Part shown: positions 30,766 through 40,778 of the stretch, in pieces
How the letters are laid out: every line of letters begins with the position of its first letter
How positions within the stretch are numbered: position 1 is the first letter of the stretch
Assembly: GCF_013426205.1 (NCBI RefSeq)
Contig: NC_089425.1
Span: 806,001-870,000 of the forward strand
Source: Metarhizium brunneum
Lineage: Eukaryota > Ascomycota > Sordariomycetes > Hypocreales > Clavicipitaceae
Length of the DNA: 64,000 nt
Direction: 5' to 3'
Made by a program: the position numbers and the translations under genes
Notes under the pieces: model-generated
Told to the model about the DNA's origin: nothing
The model's input: only the letters and a program-made list of their open reading frames with translations
Databases searched by the model: none

Positions 30766-32570
30766 GAGTAAGACAGCTGAAAAGGCATCGAATACGCCCC
30801 CCGACCCGGAGAGGTAAAGAAGACCTGGGGTATGGAAACCGACCTGTCATGTGCAATTTTTGTAGCTACTGTAGTCCTTGCTCGTCGTCGCCCATGGACA
30901 TGCAAGAAAGCCCCCGGATCTGTGCTGGCCATTTCTAGTGGAAAGAGTTGAGCCGCGGGTATTTACTGGGATCTTCGCGTATCCCATCTTACTTCTTGTC
31001 AGTGTTCACTGAGGTGTGCTTACTGAGCTTACATAACGAACCATGCTCATTGGACCATGTGCCTCAACCAAGCCTCTCATGGTGTCTACCTCGTTCAGTC
31101 AGCCACTGCACTACACTGGGCCGGCTGTACTGCGCCGTCTGCACTGAGCCAGCCATCTTCACTGAGCTGTCTTCACTGACCCTTCTGTACTGGGTTCATG
31201 GCCTTACACCATCAGTTCGGCTGTTTTCACCGTCATCGCTTTCTCCCACCATCATCGTCGCCGCCACTGTCACCGTCATCGTTACCGCCACCACTGAGTT
31301 TTCTGCGATGAACTGTTTGTAGCGGGTCATCCATATTCACGCGTCTCTACCATCTTCGCTTATCCCCAGACTAACTTCGTGTTTAAACCTGCTCCCAATT
31401 TTAGTTCAAGTTAACGCCTTCGTGCATGCTCCAGCTCGGGGGCTGATAAGAGCATACCCGTTACGGACACAATCTCACCGAACGAGACGGGTTTGAATCC
31501 CTAGCCAATGGCTCATGGCCAATTGCGTACAACGCTTTGCGCAAGGGTGAGGGGCGCTGTCCCTCTACGTTTAGAGAGACAGGCTTGAAGTGCTGGACTG
31601 CAGTGTATTCACCTTTGTCAACCAAAAAGGCCACGAAATATGCGTGTTTGCAGAACATAAATGCATGCTACGAAGCAAAGGGGTGACAGCCGCCCAATAT
31701 TGCATGCTTGCTGCACGGAGTACGTTGCATGAACGACTTCAGAACAATCGGCCAGTGAGATTGTCAGGCAGGAAGGTCCAAGTCCGGGGCTTTTTAGGGG
31801 TCGCGCATCGGGCACCCTAAGAGATTGATCAATGAACTGTTGCATCTACGCCTTGAACTTCTTCTCTCCACATCAGGCAGCCAGGTAACAAGACTTGAGC
31901 AATCGGAAGATCACAAAGCCGAGCATCCCTGTTTGTCAAAAAGGCCTGAATAATTCGGCCGACAAACTGGTCGCATGATTTTGGCGCGCGCTTCATCAAG
32001 CAGCTGATGTGATATGTCGCATAAATTTGACAAGAATGGGACAAGTTAAAAAAACCAGGGTCAACGCCCTAGGTCCCATCAGTTTTCCGATGCCCTTTTC
32101 ACTAAATGTCAATGGCTGTCCCATGTGAAGAATGGTCATATCGCGACGCCCTCCCCGGATAATTTCGAAGTCCATGCTGGTGGTGCATTGTACTTCGACA
32201 GCACCGCAATTCCCAGACTTCTTCTAGGCAACCTCGTAACAGTCTATGTCGGCCTCAACATTATTTTCGCTTTGTACTAGCGCTGAGGGTGAAAGTCGTG
32301 GGGACATGTAAATACACTCCGGCCACGACATGGACCATACAGCCTTTGTACTAACAATATCTCAAAGCACCCTCATAATCACCCCCTCCACTCGTTTTTC
32401 ACCCTCAGTACTACCGAAGAGTTTTCCCCCGCCCTAACAGAAACACTTATACCGTGCCAGTGCCTCCTTGAACTCTTCCAAGCTATAAAAGGAACTGATT
32501 CCCCTTGGCCGTGGTGTGTAACGGTAAAGTTTCTACTCCAGCTCAGGCCAAAATTTGAGTAGTCTTCGTC
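30766..32570. other. Gap: no gene recognised
   Basis: About 1.8 kb. 31050-31330 is rich in CACTGAG/CTTCACTG-like short repeats. 31441-31507 has a tRNA-like B-box. 32060-32400 is the segmental repeat upstream of A2. No coding domain seen. Confidence 0.4.
31441..31507 (+). other. tRNA-like / SINE-like remnant
   Basis: GGTTTGAATCC at 31490-31500 matches the Pol III B-box (GGTTCGAATCC) with one mismatch and is followed by CTAGCCA, which could pair with GGCT at 31441. The D arm and anticodon stem are not convincing, so it is at most a degenerate tRNA or SINE head. Confidence 0.2.
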
Positions 32571-33158
32571 ATGAACTTGCCACCTCAATCATCTACAAGC
32601 ACGCCCTGCATTCAAGTCTCCGCAGATGTAATACGAGTGACGAGAGATGGTCGTCGGACGTCTTACTTTACTACCAATGCTACTGAAAACAGACTCAGCG
32701 TGGAGAAACTGAACCGTGAGTATAACCTCGCAGCCAGAAATGCACAAAACCGGGTATTGCGGCAAAGTAAGTTTGAAGACTTGGTTGGCAATCAAGCTAT
32801 AGTCCAGACCGTGCGCCTATTATTAGGCCAACTAGCTCAACAAGAGAATGCCCTGGAGCTTTCAGGGAGCAAAACAGATTTAAAAGCAATGATGGAGAAA
32901 CTAGAGGCCGTCGAAGTAGACATTGAGAAGAACAACGGCCTCATCACGCTTTCAGAAAAAGCAGCATACATAGAGGCAATAATGGAGAAGCTAAAGGCCG
33001 ACCAGACAGATACTGAGAAGAAGAATGCCCTTCTCGGACTTTCAGAAAGAGCAGCCGACATAATAGCAAGAATGCAGAAGCTAGAGACCGCTCACGTAGA
33101 TACTGAGAACACACTTCGCAGGATGCTAGCGAAGTTAGGCGCTCCGTGCCCAATATGA
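32571..33158 (+). CDS. Coiled-coil protein A2 with three 33-residue repeats
   Basis: 195 residues from the ATG at 32571. The N-terminal 70 residues match A1. The rest is helical, with about three 33-residue units built on LSE(K/R)AAxIxAxMEKLxA and (V/T)DxEKxN, so the gene grew by tandem duplication of about 99 bp. No stop or frameshift. Predicted long coiled coil; partner unknown. Confidence 0.65.
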   Translation: MNLPPQSSTSTPCIQVSADVIRVTRDGRRTSYFTTNATENRLSVEKLNREYNLAARNAQNRVLRQSKFEDLVGNQAIVQTVRLLLGQLAQQENALELSGSKTDLKAMMEKLEAVEVDIEKNNGLITLSEKAAYIEAIMEKLKADQTDTEKKNALLGLSERAADIIARMQKLETAHVDTENTLRRMLAKLGAPCPI

Positions 33159-33711
33159 AGCCCAGTGCTCATCTTTTGCATTCAAGCGAGCTTCAGTTGT
33201 TGTACTGCAAACATACGAATAAAGCATAGCAAAGCTTTTCGACCCCGAAACACGCGCTAATACCCAGTAAACTTGGCCATGCCACTGTAGAATCGTATGG
33301 GTGGGTGTCCATGGCCTAGGGTGCGAGCCTTGCCGGAGCTGACCATCACAGATTGGGTGTAAGCTCCAGTCTTAGGTTTTAGCTGCAAGATCTCAAATCT
33401 GAGTGTCAAGATTTGGAATTTTGGATCCAGAATCTGGCATCTTATATCGCCACTGCGGCCTGTTTTTGCGGTCTCCGACTAATCTCGATAACGATGTCAC
33501 GACTGGCCCATGTCTCTTCTCGAACAACCAAGTTCCTGAATCTGGACTTACATTTTCCAAGATCTGACAGGAACATGATGCTTGCTCCCAAAAGAGGCTG
33601 AGATAGCCTGTCACAGAGCCCGCCGTCAAGCATAAAATATGCCGAACGACACGTAAGAAAAAGCCATGCATGTTTTTCACAACTCAAACTTTATAAACTA
33701 TTATCTCCATT
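33159..33711. other. Gap upstream of DUF3723-A
   Basis: No ORF with a recognisable domain. Contains AT-rich short repeats of GATCTCAAATCTG / CCAGAATCTGG type that recur between genes up to 44 kb. Confidence 0.35.
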
Positions 33712-35607
33712 ATGGATCAATGTCTCGGCGGAGCTCAAGTCCAATTGCGAAATCTCACCTTCCCGCACTCTCGTGATAAAATACCGGCTGCAATTGACCG
33801 TCTGGTAAGGGTGTTCAACGAACAGTGTGATCCAGTCGCCAAACAAAACCAGATTCCCATTTATTTCTGGCCAAGTGAGCTCGAGCAAGTATATGCGCAA
33901 TGTAATATTAGCCTTGTTGATTTGATGCGAGACCAGCATCCCTATCCGCGGCTCCAGTCCGTCACAAATGTGCGATGCTTACAGGGTAGGCAACGATGTG
34001 AAGCCGCCATACGGACCTTAGGACCACAAGCATGGTGGAACGTTCGAGTATTTCTTGTTCCTGAGGGACACCATCCGGAGAATCTGCTTCACCGAGTGAT
34101 AAACGATCACTTATTTGAGACGCCACCTTCGGATGGCGAGGTCTTTCGCCGAACGTATGCTCATTGGCGAGCGGGTCAAATGGGCCATATTGATCATGTG
34201 AATCTACACCTAAGCGAAGATAAGAAAACTGGCCTCAGGAGACTCATGAAGAAGAATCTTGTGGCCGAAGCAATGTACAAGCTGACTGACTATCCTGGTC
34301 TCCGCAGCGGCTTGCAGCTTTCAAATATGAAGAAGCATTTGTGTGAGCGTTGTCCCGAAGAAATCTGCAACTACCTTACGCATATCTATAACACCTGGGG
34401 GAAAATTACACTATGCAATCCACGAATCCAACAGGCGACTGATACTGTAACGGTTCAAGCGCTCCAACGTCTTGCCCCTTCTGCTAGCCATGTTGAGCGG
34501 GGAGAAATTCGGAACATGATGCGCTCAGGCAAACTTTGGAGCGATGTTTCTGATGCCAATCTCCGTGCCGAAATTGAGCTGCAGCTGCTAAATATAGGTG
34601 TAATTATACCCAGCATCAAGACCTTTCACGAAAATATGAGGTATCTAGTCCTTGGTATGCGGATAATTCGAAATCATCTGCTGGATGCTTTGCCCGCAGA
34701 AAAAAGTGTTGCTGAGGCTATGCGAAAATCATGGCAACCGCATCAAACCTTGATCGAACATGCAGAAAATCAATTTTATCAATTAACCTGTTCCCCAAGC
34801 TTCTCTATATCGTATCACGTACTTTTTATATCGGCTATCAGAAACTTCCCGAAGTTATCTGACGAAGGGCCAATTCATGAGAGTGGATTGCCGCCTATTA
34901 ATGCGGGTGTTGATGAGTCTTGTCTACAGCGATTCTTGAGGCATGCGCAAGCCCAAGGATTTAATTCCGAGAAGATCAAGTCAAAGTTGCGCGAAGTTCC
35001 TCCCAGCAACGCGCCTCCAAGCGGTGGTCAAGGGTACGAGGGTTTACAAGAAAGCATACCTAAGCGGAGATGTGGCCGCGCGAGAACTAGCTCTTATAAC
35101 TTCATATCCCGCTCTCTTTTTCTGCCCCAGATGCTTGTGGAAAGTGAAATTGGCGCATACCCTACCATCAATTTCATCCAGAGCGATTTCATGCGCTCTT
35201 TTTTCCACGAATTTGCCCACGACGACAGCGGCAGAGTCATGGGTATAGTGGCTGCAGAAACGAGCCTGCCGATGGCAACGGCCATCCTCCCAGACACTCC
35301 AACCAGGCCTGAGCTCCAACAGCTTCAAACTGACCGCGAAATAACGGGGTCGCGGAGTCCAAACGACGAACTACGTCCAGACAACACCATCCGCTCTGCC
35401 GACACCATATTCTACCAAGAGTGCCAGAGCGAGCGGTCCCTGCTTTCACCAGCACACCCAGCAGGACAGGCGCATAGTGACCGTCCGCCCTTGCACTCCT
35501 CACCCAGAGCCACAGAAATGTATTCCAGAAGCCGATATTCACAAGGTTCGACGACAACCGGTCGCACAATCTACTCACCTGAAGAAGTAAGGAGGATTTG
35601 TGGATAA
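33712..35607 (+). CDS. DUF3723 protein A (Starship-cargo family)
   Basis: 631 residues, ATG at 33712, single exon. Near residues 90-125, NVRCLQGRQRCEAAIR followed by WWNVRVF gives the DUF3723 ParB/sulfiredoxin-like signature (GxxRxxAA). PPSDGEVFRRTY, KLTDYPGLRSG and CPEEICNYLTHI are further family blocks. The C-terminal 150 residues are disordered, ending TTTGRTIYSPEEV. Paralogous to 36814-38832 over the full length. DUF3723 genes recur as cargo in Starship transposons; the biochemical role is unknown, and a ParB-like nuclease activity is conjecture. Confidence 0.85.
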   Translation: MDQCLGGAQVQLRNLTFPHSRDKIPAAIDRLVRVFNEQCDPVAKQNQIPIYFWPSELEQVYAQCNISLVDLMRDQHPYPRLQSVTNVRCLQGRQRCEAAIRTLGPQAWWNVRVFLVPEGHHPENLLHRVINDHLFETPPSDGEVFRRTYAHWRAGQMGHIDHVNLHLSEDKKTGLRRLMKKNLVAEAMYKLTDYPGLRSGLQLSNMKKHLCERCPEEICNYLTHIYNTWGKITLCNPRIQQATDTVTVQALQRLAPSASHVERGEIRNMMRSGKLWSDVSDANLRAEIELQLLNIGVIIPSIKTFHENMRYLVLGMRIIRNHLLDALPAEKSVAEAMRKSWQPHQTLIEHAENQFYQLTCSPSFSISYHVLFISAIRNFPKLSDEGPIHESGLPPINAGVDESCLQRFLRHAQAQGFNSEKIKSKLREVPPSNAPPSGGQGYEGLQESIPKRRCGRARTSSYNFISRSLFLPQMLVESEIGAYPTINFIQSDFMRSFFHEFAHDDSGRVMGIVAAETSLPMATAILPDTPTRPELQQLQTDREITGSRSPNDELRPDNTIRSADTIFYQECQSERSLLSPAHPAGQAHSDRPPLHSSPRATEMYSRSRYSQGSTTTGRTIYSPEEVRRICG

Positions 35608-35757
35608 TAGTTACAACCACTAAATAGGATAATTGACTGTTCTGCTCCAAACTCAACGAAGATCATAAAAAGGTTGGCCTGTAGTTCCATCGTACTGTGC
35701 AAAGATGTATTTGGTCGTCCATTGGCAAGCTGGTCTTCCTGGAACAACAGCAGACTG

Positions 35758-36553
35758 CTATCCACAAGGGGGGAAAGCAGTGGGGGATTGCCATCCACTG
35801 GGGACAGCAGCGGGAGTCTGCCATCCACGGGGGATAGCAGAAAAGGCTTGCCATCCACTGGGGACAGCGCAGAATAAGCTTGTCATCCACTGAGGACAGC
35901 AGGAGGAGTCTGCCATCGACGGGGGATAGCAGAGAAGGCTTGCCATCCACTGGGGACAGCAGAGAATAGGCTTGTCATCCACTGAGGACAGCAGCGGGGG
36001 TCTGCCATCCACTGGGGACAGCACAGAATAAGCTTGTCATCCACTGAGGACAGCAGCGGGGGTCTGCCATCAACTGGGGACGGCACAGAATTAAGTTTGT
36101 CATCCACTGAGGACAGCAGGGGGAGTCTGCCATCCACGGGGGACGGCACAGAATTAAGTTTGTCATCCACTGAGGACAGCAGGGGGAGTCTGCCATCCAC
36201 GGGGGATAGCAGAGAAGGCTTGCCATCCACTGGGGACAGCGCAGAATTAGCTTGCCATCCACTGGGGACAGCGCGAATAAGCTTGTCATCCACTGAGGAC
36301 AGCAGGGGGAGTCTGCCATCCACGGGGGATAGCAGAGAAGGCTTGCCATCCACTGGGGACAGCGCAGAATTAGCTTGCCATCCACTGGGGACAGCGCGAA
36401 TAAGCTTGTCATCCACTGAGGACAGCAGGGGGAGTCTGCCATCCACGGGGGATAGCAGAGAAGGCTTGCCATCCACTGGGGACAGCGCAGAATAAGCTTG
36501 CCATCCACTGAGGACAGCAGCGGGAGTCTGCCATCCACGGGGGATAGCAGCGC
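35758..36553. repeat. Satellite array between the DUF3723 paralogues
   Basis: About 0.8 kb of 30-36-bp units with core GCCATCCACTGGGGACAGC or GTCATCCACTGAGGACAGC. Towards the right a 123-bp higher-order unit repeats (phase points 36220, 36343, 36466). As 123 is a multiple of 3, several frames on both strands stay open for 150-220 codons; I treat those as artefacts. Confidence 0.92.
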
Positions 36554-36813
36554 TCATAGTGGTACTGTGGTGTTGAATCAGTTTTGGGTTCTTTGCTCTT
36601 GAATCCTAGTCTTCGGTATCTAAACTATTGGATTTTTGTTCCCAACAGCCTGGATCTTAATTCTTGAATCGCAGAACTCGGTGATATTTTTTCTGGCTGC
36701 GTTCAAATTGCTATGTAAGATGTGACATAATTGACCTCTTTGCTTCCGTTGGGCTGTTCTTTAATCGACCGAGAGAATTTTCTTCAATTACAATACAACC
36801 TGCAACACCAAAC

Positions 36814-38832
36814 ATGGAATCCACCACGCCTTTCAAGGAGAGCTATGAACTTGGATACGCTCAAATCCAACTGCGAAATCTCACCTTTCCCTTCGCTCGT
36901 GACAAAGAACTGGCCGCTGTTGATTGCCTAGCAGCCATCTTCAAGGAAAGGTGTGATCCGGATGCCATGGAAAACCAAATTCCTGTCTTTGTGTCACCAA
37001 GTGAGCTTGCTCTTATACTCACGCAAACACCAGGGATCGAGTTGGAGACTTTGGCTCATGGTCAGCCTCCTTTTCCGCGGCTAAAGCCGACTGGAAATGT
37101 GCGTTGTTTACATGGTAGACAACGTTATGAAGCAGCCATGCGGAATTTCGGACCTGAAAAGTGGTGGAGTGTGCGAATATTTCGTATACCGGAGGGAAGC
37201 GATCCGGAGATTTTGCTCTTACGTCACATTGATCATAGCTCTCATCAGATGAAGCTTTCTGATGGCGACGTATTTCGCCATGTCTTTGCATGCCGACGAA
37301 TGCGCCAGCGTGAAAACGAGAATTACTGGCACCTGCACTTGTCTAAAGACAAGAAAGGGGCTCTCAAGAGGATACTGGAAGATGAAGTAATGTCTGAACT
37401 GTTGTACGAGTTAACGGATTACCCTGGTCTTCGCAATGGCTGGCAACTTGGCAACATAGATAAGCACTTTGCTGACAGGTGCCCTGAAGAAATATACAAT
37501 TATCTGCGCCACATCAAAGAGACCTGGAGAAAAATTACCCTGAATAATTCGGATGTACGTATGGCAACTGATAATGAAACCGTCAAAGAGCTTACACTCC
37601 TATGCCCGTCCGCAAGCTATGCCGACAACGATAAGGTACGGCTTCTCATGCGATCTGGAAAGCTTTTCGGCAGCATTTCAGATTCTCATCTACGCGGACA
37701 AATTGAGCAGCAGCTGCTCGGGATAGGCGTAGTTATTCCAAGCATTGAGACCTTTCACGGCAACATGAAGTATTTGAGAGTTGGTATGCGCATACTCCGG
37801 GACCATCTTCTGGATGGTCGCCCACTGGGCAAACATGAAACTGTGGCTCAAGCAATGCAAGAAATATGGCAACCAAGGGAGACTTTGATAGAACACGCGG
37901 AACATCAATTCTATCCAATAACTTGTTCCCCAAGGTTCTCTTTGGCTTTTCAGGCACTTTTTATATCGGCTTTGAGAAACTTTCCGCATCTGTCTGCCGA
38001 AAGACCAATTGTGCAGCATGGGATCCAGCCAATCCATGCAGGCACTGACGAGTCAACACTAAAGAGGTTTTTACTACACGCGCAAGCTCAAGGATTTAAT
38101 TCTAGTACAATTGAGTCTAAGTTGCGTTCTATTTCGACTACTACTCTGCTACCTGTTCCCAACCAAAGCTTTCCCTGCAAATCTCAAGAGAGTGTTGTAA
38201 AAAGGCGATGTGGTCGACCCTTGACATGCTCGTATCGCTATATAGCAAACAATTTATTTCTGCCAAGAATGCTCAGGGAGAACGAGATTTGCTTGTACCC
38301 TAGCACTATGTTTGTGCAATGCGATTTCATGCGTTCCTTTTTTGCCGGGTTTCCTAAGGAGAACAGCGTCATAGACCAAGACACGATACTCAGAGCACAT
38401 GACCTACATTTGAGCTCCACGAGCACTCCAGCAGCGCCCGTCGAAATACAACAGCAATCTGCGATTACGGACCTTGAAGGATTAGATGTCTCATACAGCC
38501 AATTGGGCTCAGATTCTGCCGTGATTTCTGCCGCACAGTCTGCTCTGAATCGAAGGCGTATGCGGCAGCCACAATCCGAAAGCCCGCCGTCCATCCTCGT
38601 CCCGGATGTTCAACAAGCATCGTCTCCGAGCAATTGTTCGTCGCTTGACTTGACTGATTGTCCACTTAATGAGGACGGTTCTACTCCCAGCTTCGGTACA
38701 CCTCCCGGAAGAACTGTAACTACCTCTATCGGCAGCCAATTGACGCAAGATTCAGCAACAACAGGTCGTACGATGATCTCACCGGGGGACATAATGGAGT
38801 ACATGAGAATTGATAAGGTTGGAAACATGTAA
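36814..38832 (+). CDS. DUF3723 protein B
   Basis: 672 residues, ATG at 36814, single exon, intact. The same blocks as protein A: VRCLHGRQRYEAAMR, WWSVRIFRIPEG, LSDGDVFRHVF, LTDYPGLRNGWQL, CPEEIYNYLRHI, LIEHAEHQFYPITCSPRFS. The C-terminus is disordered, ending with the conserved ATTGRTMISPGDI. Roughly half the residues match protein A, so the duplication is old. The same orientation and the intervening satellite suggest unequal exchange. Confidence 0.85.
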   Translation: MESTTPFKESYELGYAQIQLRNLTFPFARDKELAAVDCLAAIFKERCDPDAMENQIPVFVSPSELALILTQTPGIELETLAHGQPPFPRLKPTGNVRCLHGRQRYEAAMRNFGPEKWWSVRIFRIPEGSDPEILLLRHIDHSSHQMKLSDGDVFRHVFACRRMRQRENENYWHLHLSKDKKGALKRILEDEVMSELLYELTDYPGLRNGWQLGNIDKHFADRCPEEIYNYLRHIKETWRKITLNNSDVRMATDNETVKELTLLCPSASYADNDKVRLLMRSGKLFGSISDSHLRGQIEQQLLGIGVVIPSIETFHGNMKYLRVGMRILRDHLLDGRPLGKHETVAQAMQEIWQPRETLIEHAEHQFYPITCSPRFSLAFQALFISALRNFPHLSAERPIVQHGIQPIHAGTDESTLKRFLLHAQAQGFNSSTIESKLRSISTTTLLPVPNQSFPCKSQESVVKRRCGRPLTCSYRYIANNLFLPRMLRENEICLYPSTMFVQCDFMRSFFAGFPKENSVIDQDTILRAHDLHLSSTSTPAAPVEIQQQSAITDLEGLDVSYSQLGSDSAVISAAQSALNRRRMRQPQSESPPSILVPDVQQASSPSNCSSLDLTDCPLNEDGSTPSFGTPPGRTVTTSIGSQLTQDSATTGRTMISPGDIMEYMRIDKVGNM

Positions 38833-39704
38833 TATTGGTCGTTGTTATAGGTTGAATCAAGAATGAATCTCTTTGCAAATGTCTGCCATAATCCTATCCT
38901 CCCGTCTCGGCCTAGGTGAGAAGCGGTTTTGTGTCCGACTATCTTAGGCAGTCTTGGCAGTTACATTCTCTAAGTTTGGCGATATCTGAGCCCCTGTGTT
39001 GTGTCGTAGCATGAGCCCATATCGAATGTCAGCATATAGCTTATCAGGCCCTTATGGCACGCTCATAAACGCACCGTTACGGGCTCGCGACTTAAGCTCG
39101 CAGTGGGTGATGTGGCCTCGCTTCCAGGCGGGACATTGTCTTTCCTGCGGCTTCCAGAAGACTCATGTCGTGGCTACTTGGACGCTATAACAGAGATCTT
39201 AATACTTGAATCTGTTTAATAAGTTCTTCGAACCTAGTTATTAAATTTTGAGATCTGACGTGGCTAGATAATGTGGATCGTTAGTGGTGCTCCCTGCGAG
39301 TCCCTGTCTGGGGCTTTCAATGGACTCGATGGATAGCGTGGCAGTAGCTGAACACATACAAAACCAAGAAACTACAGTTCAGTTCTTAGTACTAGATTCT
39401 GTGGTTCCAGTAGTTATTTAAATTTGAGTTTTCAGACGAGAGCCACTATTAATCAGCCAGGTCCGCCCAAATGCGCGCCCTCCTCTACCAGATGTTTTTA
39501 GTCTAGTTTGACTGCAATGGCGCCTAAAAACCAGAAACTAATAAACAAGATCACGAGTTTTGATTCTGGAATACTACTGGCTGAGTTCTTAGATCTTGAT
39601 AATGAGAACCAAGGTCTTTTAATCCTTAGCAAGAATATATAAGCAGCAAGAGGATGGGTTAAGGCAAGCCCAAGGAAGGGAGTACACCATAGCACACAAC
39701 CACT
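38833..39704. other. Gap: no gene recognised
   Basis: AT-rich with dispersed motif copies: GATCTTAATACTTGAATC at about 39197 (compare GATCTTAATTCTTGAATC at about 36655), CTAGATTCTGTGG and TTAGATCTTGATAATGAGAACC. No domain-bearing ORF. Confidence 0.4.
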
Positions 39705-40076
39705 ATGAACTGTTTTTTGTGCACCGGATACAGGAGCACCCAGCGGTCCAAAGCCAAGAAACCTACTCCTCTGCAGTTACCCCACCATTCCCTCGAGGTG
39801 ACCCGACCACCGACGCCGTACCCGTTTCACTGCTCTAAACAAGACCGACGCGTATGCAATCCCACCAGAGAACAAAACAATGACTCCAACGACAAAAATA
39901 AGCTCAACATGAATGGGCTATGGAAGAGCCCCGAGAGTGTTAATATTAACAATGCTCCCATACTGGAGATCCCAGAGACCGGGGATATTGAGCTTGGCTA
40001 TCACATAGACGCAGCGGGCAAAGATGTGACCGACATGATGGAACAGCTAGATATAAGGAGGATTAGGACCATCTAA
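39705..40076 (+). CDS. Small hypothetical protein
   Basis: 123 residues from the ATG at 39705. Low-complexity and proline-rich at first, ending in an acidic helical stretch DVTDMMEQLDIRRI. No domain. Its 3' half and beyond are echoed by a degenerate copy at 40175-40540, which supports a once-functional duplicated gene. Confidence 0.4.
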   Translation: MNCFLCTGYRSTQRSKAKKPTPLQLPHHSLEVTRPPTPYPFHCSKQDRRVCNPTREQNNDSNDKNKLNMNGLWKSPESVNINNAPILEIPETGDIELGYHIDAAGKDVTDMMEQLDIRRIRTI

Positions 40077-40174
40077 CTAGACATGATTTGAATTGAATGT
40101 CAACTGTATTATTGTTAGTACTAATAACTGGCAAACCTATAACTAACAGTTCTGTACAAATGAATGCACCTTCT

Positions 40175-40540
40175 ATGAATTGTTCTAGTTCCACTGGATA
40201 CTTGAACGCACACCGCTTCAGCCCGTCTGGAGTTACCCCACAACCGCCCAGAAGTATGGCGATCACCGACTGCATATCCATTGATCAACTCTCGGCAAAA
40301 CCTCCACATATGCAGCCCCATGGAAGAACAAAGCAATGGCTCGAATGCCAGAACTAAGCCCATACTGAAAGTGCCATGAGAAAACGGATCAGAAAACATG
40401 GTTTCAAAGCATGTTGCCCTGTGCCGGATCCCAGAGGCCGGGGAAGTTGAGCAACTCGACCCTCAGATGAACCCCCAAACGACAGGGATATGATGGAAAT
40501 GATGCACAGGCTACATTTAAGGGGAAGAAATGGGACTTGT
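40175..40540 (+). pseudogene. Degenerate tandem copy of 39705-40076
   Basis: Nucleotide resemblance in order: TATGAATTGTTC..TCCACTGGATAC; GCTTCAGCCC..AGTTACCCCACA; ATGGAAGAACAAAGCAATG; CCGGATCCCAGAGGCCGGGG; GACAGGGATATGATGGAAATG; ATTTAAGGGGAAG. The frame is broken by several indels. Confidence 0.5.
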
Positions 40541-40778
40541 TAGGTAAATACAATGAGGGGTTCCCATACCGGACATCGCAGGTAGTCAGCTGTATGAATT
40601 TGCAATTGGACAGTCAGATGGCAGCGGTGAATCTTGGTTCCAAGATTTCGTATTTTAGCTTTGCAACTTGCAAAGCACAAGTATCCGAGAACATAGATAT
40701 CAGATAACAGGTGCAAGCAGATATTTCAGTCAGCGATCCGCCGGCAGAGCCTTGACAGTGGCCAGCAACTCTTCCATC

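Noticed and set aside
35883..36557. 224-codon and 187-codon minus-strand ORFs and a 153-codon plus-strand ORF inside the satellite
   Set aside because: They exist because the 123-bp unit is divisible by three and lacks stops in several frames; translations are mere repeats of SPVDGK or STGDS and no frame is favoured.
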